From Psychrobacter sp. 72-O-c (lineage in GTDB: Bacteria; Pseudomonadota; Gammaproteobacteria; Pseudomonadales; Moraxellaceae): DNA of 64,000 bases. This document shows positions 40,465 to 48,667 of this stretch, in pieces (within the stretch, counting starts at the first letter, position 1; the number at the start of each line of letters is the position of its first letter). Where the stretch lies: contig NZ_CAJHBI010000012.1 in assembly GCF_904846605.1 (NCBI RefSeq), positions 1-64,000 on the forward strand, written 5' to 3'. A program made the translations under genes and the position numbers. Below the pieces are notes generated by a model. That model saw only the letters and a list, made by a program, of their open reading frames with translations. It was not told where the DNA came from and ran no database searches.

Positions 40465-40794
40465 TCAATCTCCTCGTTTAAAAATATTCTGTAGCCGATC
40501 ATTAAAATAACGGTCGCGGGTCTTTTTACCGTCTTTGCCAAGTAAATGCCATGACAAAAACATGGCAGCGACAAGTGCTAGGCAGCCAAACCGAATAAAC
40601 ATATAACGGGTCGGTAAGGCAGAACCGATAACGCTAGTATCGTATGCCAAATAAACAAAACAAACCAGCGCATAACAAGCCAAGACGCGAAACGCCCACC
40701 AGCCCACACTGTCGTAACAGCGCGTACGCATAAGCATCCAAGTCAGCATGAGCGCTGCGATTATCATAGATAATACGTTGAATATAACGATCAT
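40465..40794 (-). CDS. Putative holin/antiholin membrane protein
   Basis: This 109-aa protein has three predicted membrane helices (about 2-20, 33-52, 64-86) and a basic cytoplasmic tail (KDGKKTRDRYFNDRL). Small size and position just ahead of the endolysin suggest a holin or antiholin. Confidence 0.68.
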   Translation of the reverse strand: MIVIFNVLSMIIAALMLTWMLMRTRCYDSVGWWAFRVLACYALVCFVYLAYDTSVIGSALPTRYMFIRFGCLALVAAMFLSWHLLGKDGKKTRDRYFNDRLQNIFKRGD

Positions 40795-41255
40795 TTACTG
40801 CCTCCAAATAATCGGCCAATCAAATTCGTTAGAATTGCTTGAACGGGTTCAGATTGAACAACAGACACGACCAAGCGTAATAAGAAATAGCCGATACCAG
40901 CCCATAAAAAGCTAGCGAATAAGACAACATCATCACTACTGTCTATATAACCCATAATCTCAAGACTACCCCGGGTAAAAAACAAACCAGCCCCGAATCC
41001 AAGTAGGATATGGCCAATGCTAGTAGCGGACGGTGGAAACTTCTTATCTTCACCAAAAGCCAAAAAACTGCCTATTGCACCAATGATGGTAGCGAATAAC
41101 ATCGATGGGGTAATAAAAGGTAGGGCGGCATACATTGGGCTGTCAGCATTGGCGTTAGAGATGGTTAATAGCATCCAAATAACTAAGGCAGCCAGCCACC
41201 CAAGGGCGCAGCCGATACGTTCAAGCCATACTTTTTTGTTAAACGGATTTATCAT
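40791..41255 (-). CDS. Putative holin-family membrane protein
   Basis: This 154-aa protein has about four membrane helices (17-33, 46-67, 79-96, 109-131). It resembles the larger membrane protein next to the holin in P2-like lysis cassettes. Which of the two membrane proteins makes the lethal hole cannot be told from sequence. Confidence 0.65.
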   Translation of the reverse strand: MINPFNKKVWLERIGCALGWLAALVIWMLLTISNANADSPMYAALPFITPSMLFATIIGAIGSFLAFGEDKKFPPSATSIGHILLGFGAGLFFTRGSLEIMGYIDSSDDVVLFASFLWAGIGYFLLRLVVSVVQSEPVQAILTNLIGRLFGGSK

Positions 41256-41256
41256 T

Positions 41257-41481
41257 TTAATCCCATAATTTTATAGATGGCGCGGCAGCCGTAGCATTGT
41301 CATCAGGCAATACAATGACAGCACGATGGGGCAGCAGGGCAACCGGAGAATAATCGGGGTTGCTCTCAATGAGTTTGGGTAAAATATCTGTTGATCGACT
41401 GGCATAGACACGATGAGCAATAGCGTCGAGCGTGTCGTTTTGTACCGCTAGGATAGTGCGTTGATAATCTAGATTGCTCAT
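41257..41481 (-). CDS. X: Tail protein gpX (LysM-like)
   Basis: The start at 41481 (MSNLDYQRTI) overlaps the L stop as ATGA. An earlier in-frame Met lies inside L. The 74-aa product has the gpX pattern: VQNDTLDAIAHRVYASRSTDIL, ESNPDYSP and LPHRAVIVLPD. In P2 it is a minor tail protein essential for tail assembly. Confidence 0.9.
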   Translation of the reverse strand: MSNLDYQRTILAVQNDTLDAIAHRVYASRSTDILPKLIESNPDYSPVALLPHRAVIVLPDDNATAAAPSIKLWD

Positions 41482-41918
41482 ATTAGCTTCACGCGATTTC
41501 GGCGACGGCCGGTTATATCTGCGATGCAATGACTAACGATGCGGCGGAGTCGATCTGACTTACTAAGCTGAGATTCACCACGAATAGCGCCCTGACTGGT
41601 CGTATCGTAGTCAATGTAATTATCGGCAATTAGTGCAGCGGCCTCATTCATGATGGCACGCTTATAAGTGCGATTAAAAACATCTGGCTTAGTACGACTA
41701 ACAGACATATGACGCTGTAAAGTCAATAGACTAAAAAAGGTAGCAGGTAAGTCACCGTTGACCGTGTCATAAGCGTCACTGATATAACCAGCGATACGTT
41801 CAGCGCCAAGCGTCTTATCTATACGCATAAGCTGCACCATGTCATCAGTTCCGACAGATGGCAGATGCCCATAAGGGTTAGGGACGTTTTGCGCTTGGAC
41901 TTGTTGATTGATCAACAT
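41478..41918 (-). CDS. L: Head completion protein gpL
   Basis: This 146-aa P2 gpL-type protein has LMRIDKTLGAERIAGYISDAYDTVN and the late basic segment SQLSKSDRLRRIVSHCIADI. It closes the head after packaging to allow tail joining. 110 bp separate it from M. Confidence 0.9.
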   Translation of the reverse strand: MLINQQVQAQNVPNPYGHLPSVGTDDMVQLMRIDKTLGAERIAGYISDAYDTVNGDLPATFFSLLTLQRHMSVSRTKPDVFNRTYKRAIMNEAAALIADNYIDYDTTSQGAIRGESQLSKSDRLRRIVSHCIADITGRRRNRVKLI

Positions 41919-42028
41919 GACAATACCTGCAAAATAAATGAAAAGCGGTAGTCACTTCGTTGGCGTTGCTATGATGCGATCAGCAAACAGCATTGACAAA
42001 GTAGTGAGCCGCTTCCCGGGTGGGGACG

Positions 42029-42781
42029 TTACTCTCCAGCTTTGAGGAGCTGGGCGAGGTCTTTTTTGCAGCCAACAGCGTTATCAAGCTTAATTGCAGT
42101 TTCATAAGCAGTGATAGCATCAGCAGGCTTAGCATCTTTTAAGCTGTCACCAAGGACACGATAAATCTTAGCGCGAACTTGGTCTGGCATATCTTGGTCA
42201 GTAGTATTGTTAACAGCACGTTGGATTAATTCCGCGTGAACACCTAAGTCTCCTTCGACGTTTTGCAACATCTCGTCACTTAGTTGCTCCACAAAAACAG
42301 TGGCCACATCACGCTTGAAGGGTTCAGGCATCACAAAATCGTTCAGCAAAGCATAGTCAGCAATACTGATAGCGACTTCGAATTCATGAGTGTCTAAACA
42401 CCAAATCATTAGCTTAACCAGCATGTCATCTTGAGCGCCAACGCCTTCAGCGATAGTACCTTCAATCCAAGGGATATAGCTGGGCAATAGCTCAGCTTTC
42501 AGCTCTGTTTTATGGCTAATAGATTGAATGTTGGACAAGTTCTCAAAGTCATTCCAGAACTTTAAGGCGATACCGCCGATATTTCCGGGCGCGGCATCAG
42601 GGTCGGCATCAGCATTAGTATTGGACTGTGCATCAGAGACTGGTGTGGTCTGACTAACCATAGTATTGCCTTGACGACGACCTAGCACTTGTGCAGATAA
42701 GCGCGGGTCATTATTAGCAGCAGCCGCTTTTTTGGCTGCTTGCGTACGAACAAAGTGATCACGTAAAAAATTTGACTTCAT
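42029..42781 (-). CDS. M: Terminase small subunit gpM
   Basis: This 250-aa protein has a basic N-terminus (RDHFVRTQAAKKAAAANNDPRL), a central KFWNDFENLSNIQSISHKTELKAELLPSY (in part) and LVKLMIWCLDTHEFEVAISIADY, as in P2 gpM. It is the cos-recognition/endonuclease partner of gpP. Downstream of the capsid gene, 4 bp away. Confidence 0.92.
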   Translation of the reverse strand: MKSNFLRDHFVRTQAAKKAAAANNDPRLSAQVLGRRQGNTMVSQTTPVSDAQSNTNADADPDAAPGNIGGIALKFWNDFENLSNIQSISHKTELKAELLPSYIPWIEGTIAEGVGAQDDMLVKLMIWCLDTHEFEVAISIADYALLNDFVMPEPFKRDVATVFVEQLSDEMLQNVEGDLGVHAELIQRAVNNTTDQDMPDQVRAKIYRVLGDSLKDAKPADAITAYETAIKLDNAVGCKKDLAQLLKAGE

Positions 42782-42785
42782 AGAA

Positions 42786-43787
42786 TTAACCCTCCATCAC
42801 GATATTTTCAATCAATACCGTCTTGCTATAGTCTTCTACGACATAGCATTCATTGACTGATTGGTAATCGGTTGTACGATCCCATGCTGGCTCATCAATA
42901 AGATGACGGCGCATAGTGCCACGTTGCTGATAGATTGAAAGGTTGTCATGAGTGGTGATTAACAAGCCGTTCGGAACAAAGAAAGCAGGCGTATCGACTG
43001 GCAAACTACCCAATTGCTGACGTTGATACAGTGCCTTTGCAGCGGTCTGTTCAGTCGGTGAATGGTTTTGATTGAGCAGACCGACATATTTATCAGAGAC
43101 CAGGTTGCGACTGGTGATTGCGGTCAAGCCATCTGCCTGACGATGCTGTTCAGAAATCATCTCGTTAATGGCCATCTCTACCAAAGCATCAAGATTCTTA
43201 AATTCTTGAGATGCGCCAATAGTAATACCATCAATGTGACGTTCTGAATTGTAGGCGCGGATTTTCTCAAGCCAACCAGTGTTTACGTCTTGCAGTAATG
43301 GATTTAAGTCACGATTGGAAGTCTTAGCGCGATGCGTACCATTGAAGCCGATACGTTGCTTGTCTTCAGAAACGATTTTGACCGCCATAGCAGCAAGCTT
43401 AGTCTGGAAATCTGGTAGATAGCCCCAGTTATCAATAATTTCGTATAGATAAGCAATATCAGAGTTGGTCTGGGTGCATAAGTACTCATCGATAGCTTCA
43501 AGAGCACCAATATTAGTAGGTCGACGGGGCTGAATACGAGTATCGGTAGTACTAGCAGCTGACTGATTGCCGCCAAGACCTAGCTTCTGACCGTGACCAG
43601 CTTTTACGCCTTGAATATTAATACGACCTAAAAAGTCCGTTGCCTGACGATAAACTTCAAGCAACTTTTGCTCGATAGAAGGAATGACATTAAATGCAGA
43701 AGTATGGTTGTTCGCATTGTTTAAACGAGCAACCTGCTGTTTGTACTGTTCTAACTGTATAGCTGTTTGGGGATCTAAGGTAAACAT
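42786..43787 (-). CDS. N: Major capsid protein gpN
   Basis: This 333-aa HK97-fold capsid protein of the P2 gpN family has VIPSIEQKLLEVYRQATDFL, INIQGVKAGHGQKLGLG and RHIDGITIGASQEFKNLDAL. The N-terminal ~30 residues are removed in P2 by the gpO protease. Confidence 0.94.
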   Translation of the reverse strand: MFTLDPQTAIQLEQYKQQVARLNNANNHTSAFNVIPSIEQKLLEVYRQATDFLGRINIQGVKAGHGQKLGLGGNQSAASTTDTRIQPRRPTNIGALEAIDEYLCTQTNSDIAYLYEIIDNWGYLPDFQTKLAAMAVKIVSEDKQRIGFNGTHRAKTSNRDLNPLLQDVNTGWLEKIRAYNSERHIDGITIGASQEFKNLDALVEMAINEMISEQHRQADGLTAITSRNLVSDKYVGLLNQNHSPTEQTAAKALYQRQQLGSLPVDTPAFFVPNGLLITTHDNLSIYQQRGTMRRHLIDEPAWDRTTDYQSVNECYVVEDYSKTVLIENIVMEG

Positions 43788-43800
43788 AAATATCCTTGAT

Positions 43801-43845
43801 GATTAATAAGTCAACTGAGCACCAGCACCAGTAGATGAATGAGTA
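43801..43845 (-). pseudogene. Degenerate duplicate of the gene O 3' end
   Basis: Directly after the O stop, the minus strand encodes TNTHSSTGAGAQLTY in another frame. This closely copies the O C-terminus TNIPPSSGAGAQLTAY. It is a tandem 3'-end duplication now outside the reading frame. Confidence 0.6.
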
Positions 43846-44739
43846 TTAGTAAGCGGTTAGTTGAGCACCAGCGCCTGAAGATGGCGGGATATTAGTCAAA
43901 TTGGTGGCAGGTTCTACTGACAGTTGAGTATTTAATGACTCAAGCTTGGTTTCTAATTCAGAGACCTGAGTAGTTAGCGACTCATTTACTTGAGCAACCT
44001 TGTCAGCTTTATCATTTAACTTTTCAAAGGATTGTAAGATTAAGTCTTGCTCTTGTGTGCTCATTCCTGATTTTTTGGAAGCAAACATAGCAGATAGTTT
44101 TTGCAAAAACCCATCAGCTTCAGGCTGAGTATTAAGCTCTTGCGTGGCTTCTGGCTGAACAACAGGTTGCTCAGTGGTAGTCGTGTCAGTACTAGCAGCT
44201 GGTGCTGGGACATTTTTAGTCATAAGGATAAGTTCCTGGTCAAAGTCAGTATGGAGTGCATCTGAATTTCGGCTGAATTTAAGGGGTTCGGTACCAAGGG
44301 AGGCAGGGGTGTCAGTGACAGCGAGTCCAACCAAGTAAGCGCGGTCAGTATCTGCAAATTTTGGATAAAATTCGATTGAAGGAAATATTTTTTCACCTTT
44401 CCCATTAGCTTCTATTAAGTCAGGTAGCGCCGATAATGTGGTATAAAGACACATTAACTGCACGTCTAGCCCATTCTTTGTAAAAGTCTCCATTCCATGA
44501 GAGACAGCAATGACATCACCTAATCCAGAAGATTTTCTTTCACTATTCAAACCAGACCAGTAGTCACTCATGTGCTCACAGTTAATGCGTGCTATGTATT
44601 CGACAGGATCGTAAGTCTCGGACATATCAATAATTTGCTGTTGGGATAAAGAACGGCCGTCAACAGTTTGTCCCTCACGGGCTACGCGAAAGCGCTTAAC
44701 GACTCGTTTGCCGGGCAATACAGGATCAGCCATAATCAA
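43846..44739 (-). CDS. O: Capsid scaffold and protease gpO
   Basis: This 297-aa P2 gpO-type protein has an N-terminal serine protease part (AREGQTVDGRSLSQQQIIDM, YIARINCEHMSDYW, LTDTPASLGTEPLKFS-like segment) and a C-terminal coiled-coil scaffold (about 225-270). It directs procapsid assembly and cleaves N, O and portal. It ends in a short GAGAQLTAY tail. Confidence 0.92.
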   Translation of the reverse strand: MIMADPVLPGKRVVKRFRVAREGQTVDGRSLSQQQIIDMSETYDPVEYIARINCEHMSDYWSGLNSERKSSGLGDVIAVSHGMETFTKNGLDVQLMCLYTTLSALPDLIEANGKGEKIFPSIEFYPKFADTDRAYLVGLAVTDTPASLGTEPLKFSRNSDALHTDFDQELILMTKNVPAPAASTDTTTTEQPVVQPEATQELNTQPEADGFLQKLSAMFASKKSGMSTQEQDLILQSFEKLNDKADKVAQVNESLTTQVSELETKLESLNTQLSVEPATNLTNIPPSSGAGAQLTAY

Positions 44740-44886
44740 TCTCGGTTATTAGGGTTTAGTAATTTTTAAATAGGCTTTAGTGTGTCGGCTAAAGGGGGTT
44801 ACGGGCAACCGAATGTTAACCGTAAAGCGGTTTTACGGTTACAAACAGCGTGGTTGCAAGGGTTACGAGCTATAAGCTATAGCCCT
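44740..44886. promoter_or_regulatory. Divergent late promoter region O / P
   Basis: These 147 bp lie between head genes transcribed leftward and terminase rightward. It holds the second copy of the 27-bp palindrome. A P2-type Ogr site (TGT-N12-ACA) was looked for and not found. Confidence 0.5.
44815..44841. repeat. 27-bp palindrome, second copy (O/P divergent region)
   Basis: Identical to 38767-38793. Centred 59 bp before the P start and 89 bp before the O start. Confidence 0.8.
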
Positions 44887-46689
44887 ATGACTACTAACAA
44901 TACTGACACCCCAGACGACGCCAACAGCGACAATAGAGAACGGGCTCGACTACTCTATGCGCAAGGCTTGACCGTCACTCAAATAGCAAAAGAACTCAAT
45001 GAAAAGCGCCCGACTGTTGCCAGTTGGAAAAAGCGTGATGCGTGGGTGCGTGCAAGTATTTTTGAGAACGTCACATCAGCGATGCAAGCTCGGCTTTTAT
45101 CGCTGATCAACATGGATAAGAAAGGCAATGCGGAATACAAAGAAATTGACTTCTTCAATAAGCAGTTAGAGCATGCGGCCAAAATCCAGCGTTATAACGA
45201 TGGCGGTAACGGCGCAACGCTGAACCCAAAGCTATCCAATCGATATAAAGAAGATAGAAAGCCAGCAGTTAAAAATTTATTTACTGAAGAAGAAATCGAT
45301 GCGCTAGAAGAAGCTTTTAACTTGATGTTAGAGCCTTACCCGTTTCAACAGCGCTGGGTAGAAATACTAAACGGGACAAAAAAGCACCGTGCTGCACGTA
45401 TCTTTATGATGCTCAAGTCTCGTCAGATTGGGGCGACTTACGTCATAGCACTGTGGGCACTGATAAATGCACTACGGACTAAAAAGAATAAGATTTTCCT
45501 TTCAGCTAGTAAGGCGCAAGCCTATCAGTTTATTGAATACATCAAGGCTTTTGTATTTGAAGTTTTAGGCAGAAATGTTGGCGGTGAGCCGATTGTATTA
45601 TCGCTAGAAGACAATACGCAGGTCAGTCTTTACTACATGGGCACCAACGCACTGACAGCGCAAGGTCGTCACGGCGATGTCATCATGGATGAGTTCTTTT
45701 GGATTCGTAAATTTAAAGAGTTTAGAGCTGTCGCATCTGGTATGGCATCACAAAGTCACTTTCAGCAAGTCTATCTATCAACACCTAGCAGCGTTCTACA
45801 CGAGGCTTATGCATTTTGGGCTGGTAAGGATGGCGTCAACAAAACAGATATAGATATATCACACAGCGCTCTGAAGTCGGGCCGTTACTGCGGTGATGGT
45901 AAGTGGCGACTTATAGTTAATATAAAAGACGCGATTAGAGGTGGCTTTGACAAATTAGATATAGCACAGCTGCTATTGGAATACACACCCGAACGCTTCG
46001 CCAACTTATTCATGTGTGTTTTTCTTGATGACAGCAATAGTTATTTCCCACTATCAGTACTGCAGCCAAATATGGTTGACAGCTGGCAAATATGGGATGA
46101 CTTCACACCGATGGGCAGCAAGCCTTTTGATGGTCCAGTCTGGGTAGGGTATGACCCTAGTTTTACGGGTGACCGTCCAGCACTGGCAGTCATTGCACCG
46201 CCCAAAAATCAGCATGAACCCTATCGAATATTAGAGCGCAAGCATCTTGATCACATGCCACCTCACGTCCAAGCCAAATATATAGAAAAAATATGTGAGC
46301 ATTACAACGTTGAATTCTTAGGTATTGATACGACCGGCGCGGGTATCGCTGTAGCTGAGCACGTAAAAAAATTCTTCCCAAACTATACCGCCATCGTTTA
46401 TAGCGTTGAAAGTAAAACGCGCATGGCACTACGAGCCAAAGAATTATTCACAAGACGCAAATTACACTTTGACGCGGGCAGTATTGATATTGCCAAAGCA
46501 TTCATTGCAATCAAACAAGCATTGACTGGCAGTCAGAGACAGATGACCTTTGTCAGTAGCCGATCCAAAGAGGTTGGTCATAGCGATATTGCATGGGCAA
46601 TTATGAATGCGTTAGAAAAAGCGCCATTAGCCAGCACAGAAATAATTAATGACACCGTAAATAAATCTCGAATAAGGGTACACAAATGA
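44887..46689 (+). CDS. P: Terminase large subunit gpP
   Basis: The start at 44887 (MTTNNTDTPDD) was chosen. The open frame upstream to 44782 only translates the palindrome. The 600-aa product has an N-terminal helix-turn-helix (LTVTQIAKELNEKRPTVASWKKR), an ATPase domain (MMLKSRQIGATYVIALWAL as the Walker A region; GDVIMDEFFWI as Walker B) and a C-terminal nuclease (VGYDPSFTGDRPALAVI). It packages DNA from cos. Confidence 0.95.
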   Translation: MTTNNTDTPDDANSDNRERARLLYAQGLTVTQIAKELNEKRPTVASWKKRDAWVRASIFENVTSAMQARLLSLINMDKKGNAEYKEIDFFNKQLEHAAKIQRYNDGGNGATLNPKLSNRYKEDRKPAVKNLFTEEEIDALEEAFNLMLEPYPFQQRWVEILNGTKKHRAARIFMMLKSRQIGATYVIALWALINALRTKKNKIFLSASKAQAYQFIEYIKAFVFEVLGRNVGGEPIVLSLEDNTQVSLYYMGTNALTAQGRHGDVIMDEFFWIRKFKEFRAVASGMASQSHFQQVYLSTPSSVLHEAYAFWAGKDGVNKTDIDISHSALKSGRYCGDGKWRLIVNIKDAIRGGFDKLDIAQLLLEYTPERFANLFMCVFLDDSNSYFPLSVLQPNMVDSWQIWDDFTPMGSKPFDGPVWVGYDPSFTGDRPALAVIAPPKNQHEPYRILERKHLDHMPPHVQAKYIEKICEHYNVEFLGIDTTGAGIAVAEHVKKFFPNYTAIVYSVESKTRMALRAKELFTRRKLHFDAGSIDIAKAFIAIKQALTGSQRQMTFVSSRSKEVGHSDIAWAIMNALEKAPLASTEIINDTVNKSRIRVHK

Positions 46690-47705
46690 CAGAGACCGTT
46701 ACAGATCCAATCGCACAGTCTAATAACCCACGCCAAAAAGTAATCATGAGTGGATTTGGAGAACCAGAGCCAGTACTTGATGGGCGGGGTATGTTTGAGT
46801 ACGGCTATTGTCCGATGATGCAAGATTATTATGAATACCCTTTTGACATTGACGCAGTGTCCAAACTATACCGAGCAACCAGCCATCACACTAGTGCGCT
46901 AATCACCAAGCGTAATGTATTGGCTAGCCTTTATAAGCCACACCCGAAACTAAGTCGCCAAGCATTCATCAAATTAGTAACCAATCTATTAGTATTCGAT
47001 AACGCCTATGTTCAAGTGGTCCGAAACAGATTGGGTGGTGTTTTAGAGTTGCGAGCAAAGCTTGCACGCAATACGCGAAAAAGCATTATAGGTGACGGCT
47101 ACCATCATGTTGATTTTAGACAGGCTTTGATCATCGAATACAATGAGCAAGTCATCCATATATCGAATCCTGATATTGACCAAGAGTTGTATGGCATCCC
47201 TGATTATCTTAGCAGTGTAAATGCCATCACACTCAACGAAGCAGCGACATTATTCCGCCGCAAGTACTATAAGAACGGCGCTCATGCTGGTTATATCTTA
47301 CATTTATCAGATCCACTATCTACGCCTGAAGATGTTGACGACTTAGAGCAAGCCGTCCAAGAGTCAAAAGGCGCGGGCAACTTCAAAAACCTGTTTATGT
47401 ACGTTCCCAACGGCAAGCCGGACGGCGTCAAAGTAATACCGCTGGCAGAAGTAGCGGCTAAGGATGAGTTTGCCAATATCAAAATAGCTTCACGCGATGA
47501 TACTTTGGCCGGTCATCGAGTCCCGCCCCAATTAATGGGCGTGGTACCTAACAATGCTGGCGGATTTGGTGACGCCAAGAAAGCTGCCGAGGTGTTCTAT
47601 TGGCACGAGATACTACCGCTACAAAACATGCTGCTCGACATCAATGAGCAAGTTGGTGAGACTATCATTACATTCAATGGCTACGAGCTCGTAAAATCTG
47701 ACTGA
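46686..47705 (+). CDS. Q: Portal protein gpQ
   Basis: This 339-aa PBSX/P2-type portal has SGFGEPEPVLDGRGMFEYGY, YRATSHHTSALITKRNVLA, RRKYYKNGAHAGYILHLSD and VPPQLMGVVPNNAGGFGDA. It overlaps P by 4 nt. It is the last gene before the right att region. Confidence 0.95.
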   Translation: MTETVTDPIAQSNNPRQKVIMSGFGEPEPVLDGRGMFEYGYCPMMQDYYEYPFDIDAVSKLYRATSHHTSALITKRNVLASLYKPHPKLSRQAFIKLVTNLLVFDNAYVQVVRNRLGGVLELRAKLARNTRKSIIGDGYHHVDFRQALIIEYNEQVIHISNPDIDQELYGIPDYLSSVNAITLNEAATLFRRKYYKNGAHAGYILHLSDPLSTPEDVDDLEQAVQESKGAGNFKNLFMYVPNGKPDGVKVIPLAEVAAKDEFANIKIASRDDTLAGHRVPPQLMGVVPNNAGGFGDAKKAAEVFYWHEILPLQNMLLDINEQVGETIITFNGYELVKSD

Positions 47706-47723
47706 TAATTATATTTTTCAACC

Positions 47724-47757
47724 AAAAGGCCGCTCATTTTTGAGTGGCCTTTTTTTG
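47724..47757 (+). terminator. Terminator after portal gene Q
   Basis: The stem AAAAGGCCGCTCA / TGAGTGGCCTTTT (one G-T pair) with loop TTTT is followed by a T run. Confidence 0.88.
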
Positions 47758-47956
47758 TCACCCGACCATGGTGAAATTCGCTCCCTCCCGCCCGAGTTTG
47801 GCACACATAAGGGCCTTATTTTAATGCATCAATATCCCTCCGGAGGCCCACAGCTGCTAGAGGTTGATAAAACGGTGTAATGCGTATTAATGCAGTGTGA
47901 TGCGGTATATATGGCGTTCTGAGAGCCTCTAAAATATCATGACGATAAAAAGAAAA

Positions 47957-48228
47957 GGTAATAAAGGTAATTCTATAACTTATCACGCCTAAGTTGTTGA
48001 TTTTAATGGTTAATATTATTACCTCTAAAAGGTAATAAGAGGTAATTAAAAAGGTAATAATATATTAAATATAATTAAATCAATGGTTTAGGTATAAGTG
48101 TATATCACCTTTTAAAAAGGTAACTTATTACTTCTATATTACCTTATTATTACCTTTTATCAAATCTCTATAAGCTATATAAATAAAGGTATACAGAGTA
48201 TTATAAATAAATTATTACCTGTATTACC
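47957..48228. repeat. Field of GGTAAT/ATTACC iterons
   Basis: There are ten exact hexamers in 272 bp: GGTAAT at 47957, 47966, 48031, 48041 and 48053; ATTACC at 48018, 48138, 48149, 48214 and 48223. Near-copies lie at 48119 and 48189. The surroundings are extremely AT rich, with no ORF. This is consistent with a replication origin or with arm-type recombination sites. Confidence 0.75.
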
Positions 48229-48427
48229 TTTTTATTTGGTCGTGTGAAATATCTAGGGAATAACACTAAACAATACCGAGCATATACTTTTGGGGTTATT
48301 TTTTAATGGCCGTGGGCTGAGTGTGGGCTGATATATAACGTAAATATTAGTTAGTGTATTATCTGTAACCGTTGAATAGTGGGTCATTGACGCTTTGATG
48401 ACTGCGGGCGTTGGCATATACAGAGGT

Positions 48428-48450
48428 TTCGAATCTCTCCGTCTCCTCCA
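48428..48450. other. att site at the junction of the two prophage copies
   Basis: This is the 23-bp tRNA-Ser 3' sequence without the tRNA body. Phage right-end sequence lies to the left and phage left-end sequence to the right, which is the arrangement expected of attP-like DNA between tandem prophages. Confidence 0.85.
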
Positions 48451-48489
48451 AATATCGGGTGATAGCTAAAAACGTTGGAACCCTTATAG

Positions 48490-48513
48490 AGCCTACCTTG
48501 TGTAGGCTTTTTT
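48490..48513 (+). terminator. att-proximal terminator, copy 2
   Basis: Same stem-loop as at 13695. Confidence 0.75.
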
Positions 48514-48608
48514 AATGCCTGTAATTTGGTTATGGTTTGATAGTGTGGGCTGCTGTGTGGGCTGGGAATTATCACTAAACCGTATCAATGATTTTGTGAG
48601 CGCCCATA

Positions 48609-48644
48609 AATAAAGGGCTTCCAGCGTTGATACGCCAAAAGCCC
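48609..48644 (-). terminator. int terminator, copy 2
   Basis: Same hairpin as at 13814. Confidence 0.6.
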
Positions 48645-48667
48645 CGGTTATTTTGCCGTGGGCTGGG

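Larger units (their letters stand above)
13633..48427. mobile_element. P2-type myophage prophage, copy 1 (34,795 bp)
   Basis: This complete prophage is bounded by the tRNA-Ser att core at 13633 and its repeat at 48428. Structural genes follow P2 order and polarity. The replication and early regions are unlike P2. It carries an integrase, repressor, lysis genes, terminase, portal, capsid and a contractile tail, and a diversity-generating retroelement sits inside the sheath gene. Apart from the split sheath and the absence of a tail-fibre chaperone (G), the late set looks intact. Confidence 0.96.
47706..48427. other. 722-bp gene-free right end of the prophage (cos candidate, repeats, att)
   Basis: It contains a terminator, then a GC-rich patch at about 47770-47790, a 10-bp palindrome CCTCCGGAGG (47837-47846) and two near-copies of GTGTAATGCG (near 47875 and 47895). 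The AT-rich GGTAAT repeat field follows, and then att. In P2, cos lies just beyond Q, so the 47770-47910 stretch is the best cos candidate. No cos consensus could be confirmed. Confidence 0.5.

Noticed and set aside
44740..44886. P2-type Ogr box (TGT-N12-ACA) at the late promoters
   Set aside because: It was scanned for upstream of V, O and P without a match.
44782..44886. N-terminal extension of the terminase from 44782
   Set aside because: The extra 35 codons mostly translate the 27-bp palindrome. The conserved helix-turn-helix region follows naturally from the Met at 44887.
47940..48240. CRISPR array
   Set aside because: The repeats are only 6 bp, occur in both orientations and have irregular spacing; there are no spacers and no cas genes.
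48384..48575. 63-aa minus-strand ORF across the prophage junction
   Set aside because: It is created by the att/terminator sequence; the same shadow frame occurs at 13547-13780 over the tRNA.
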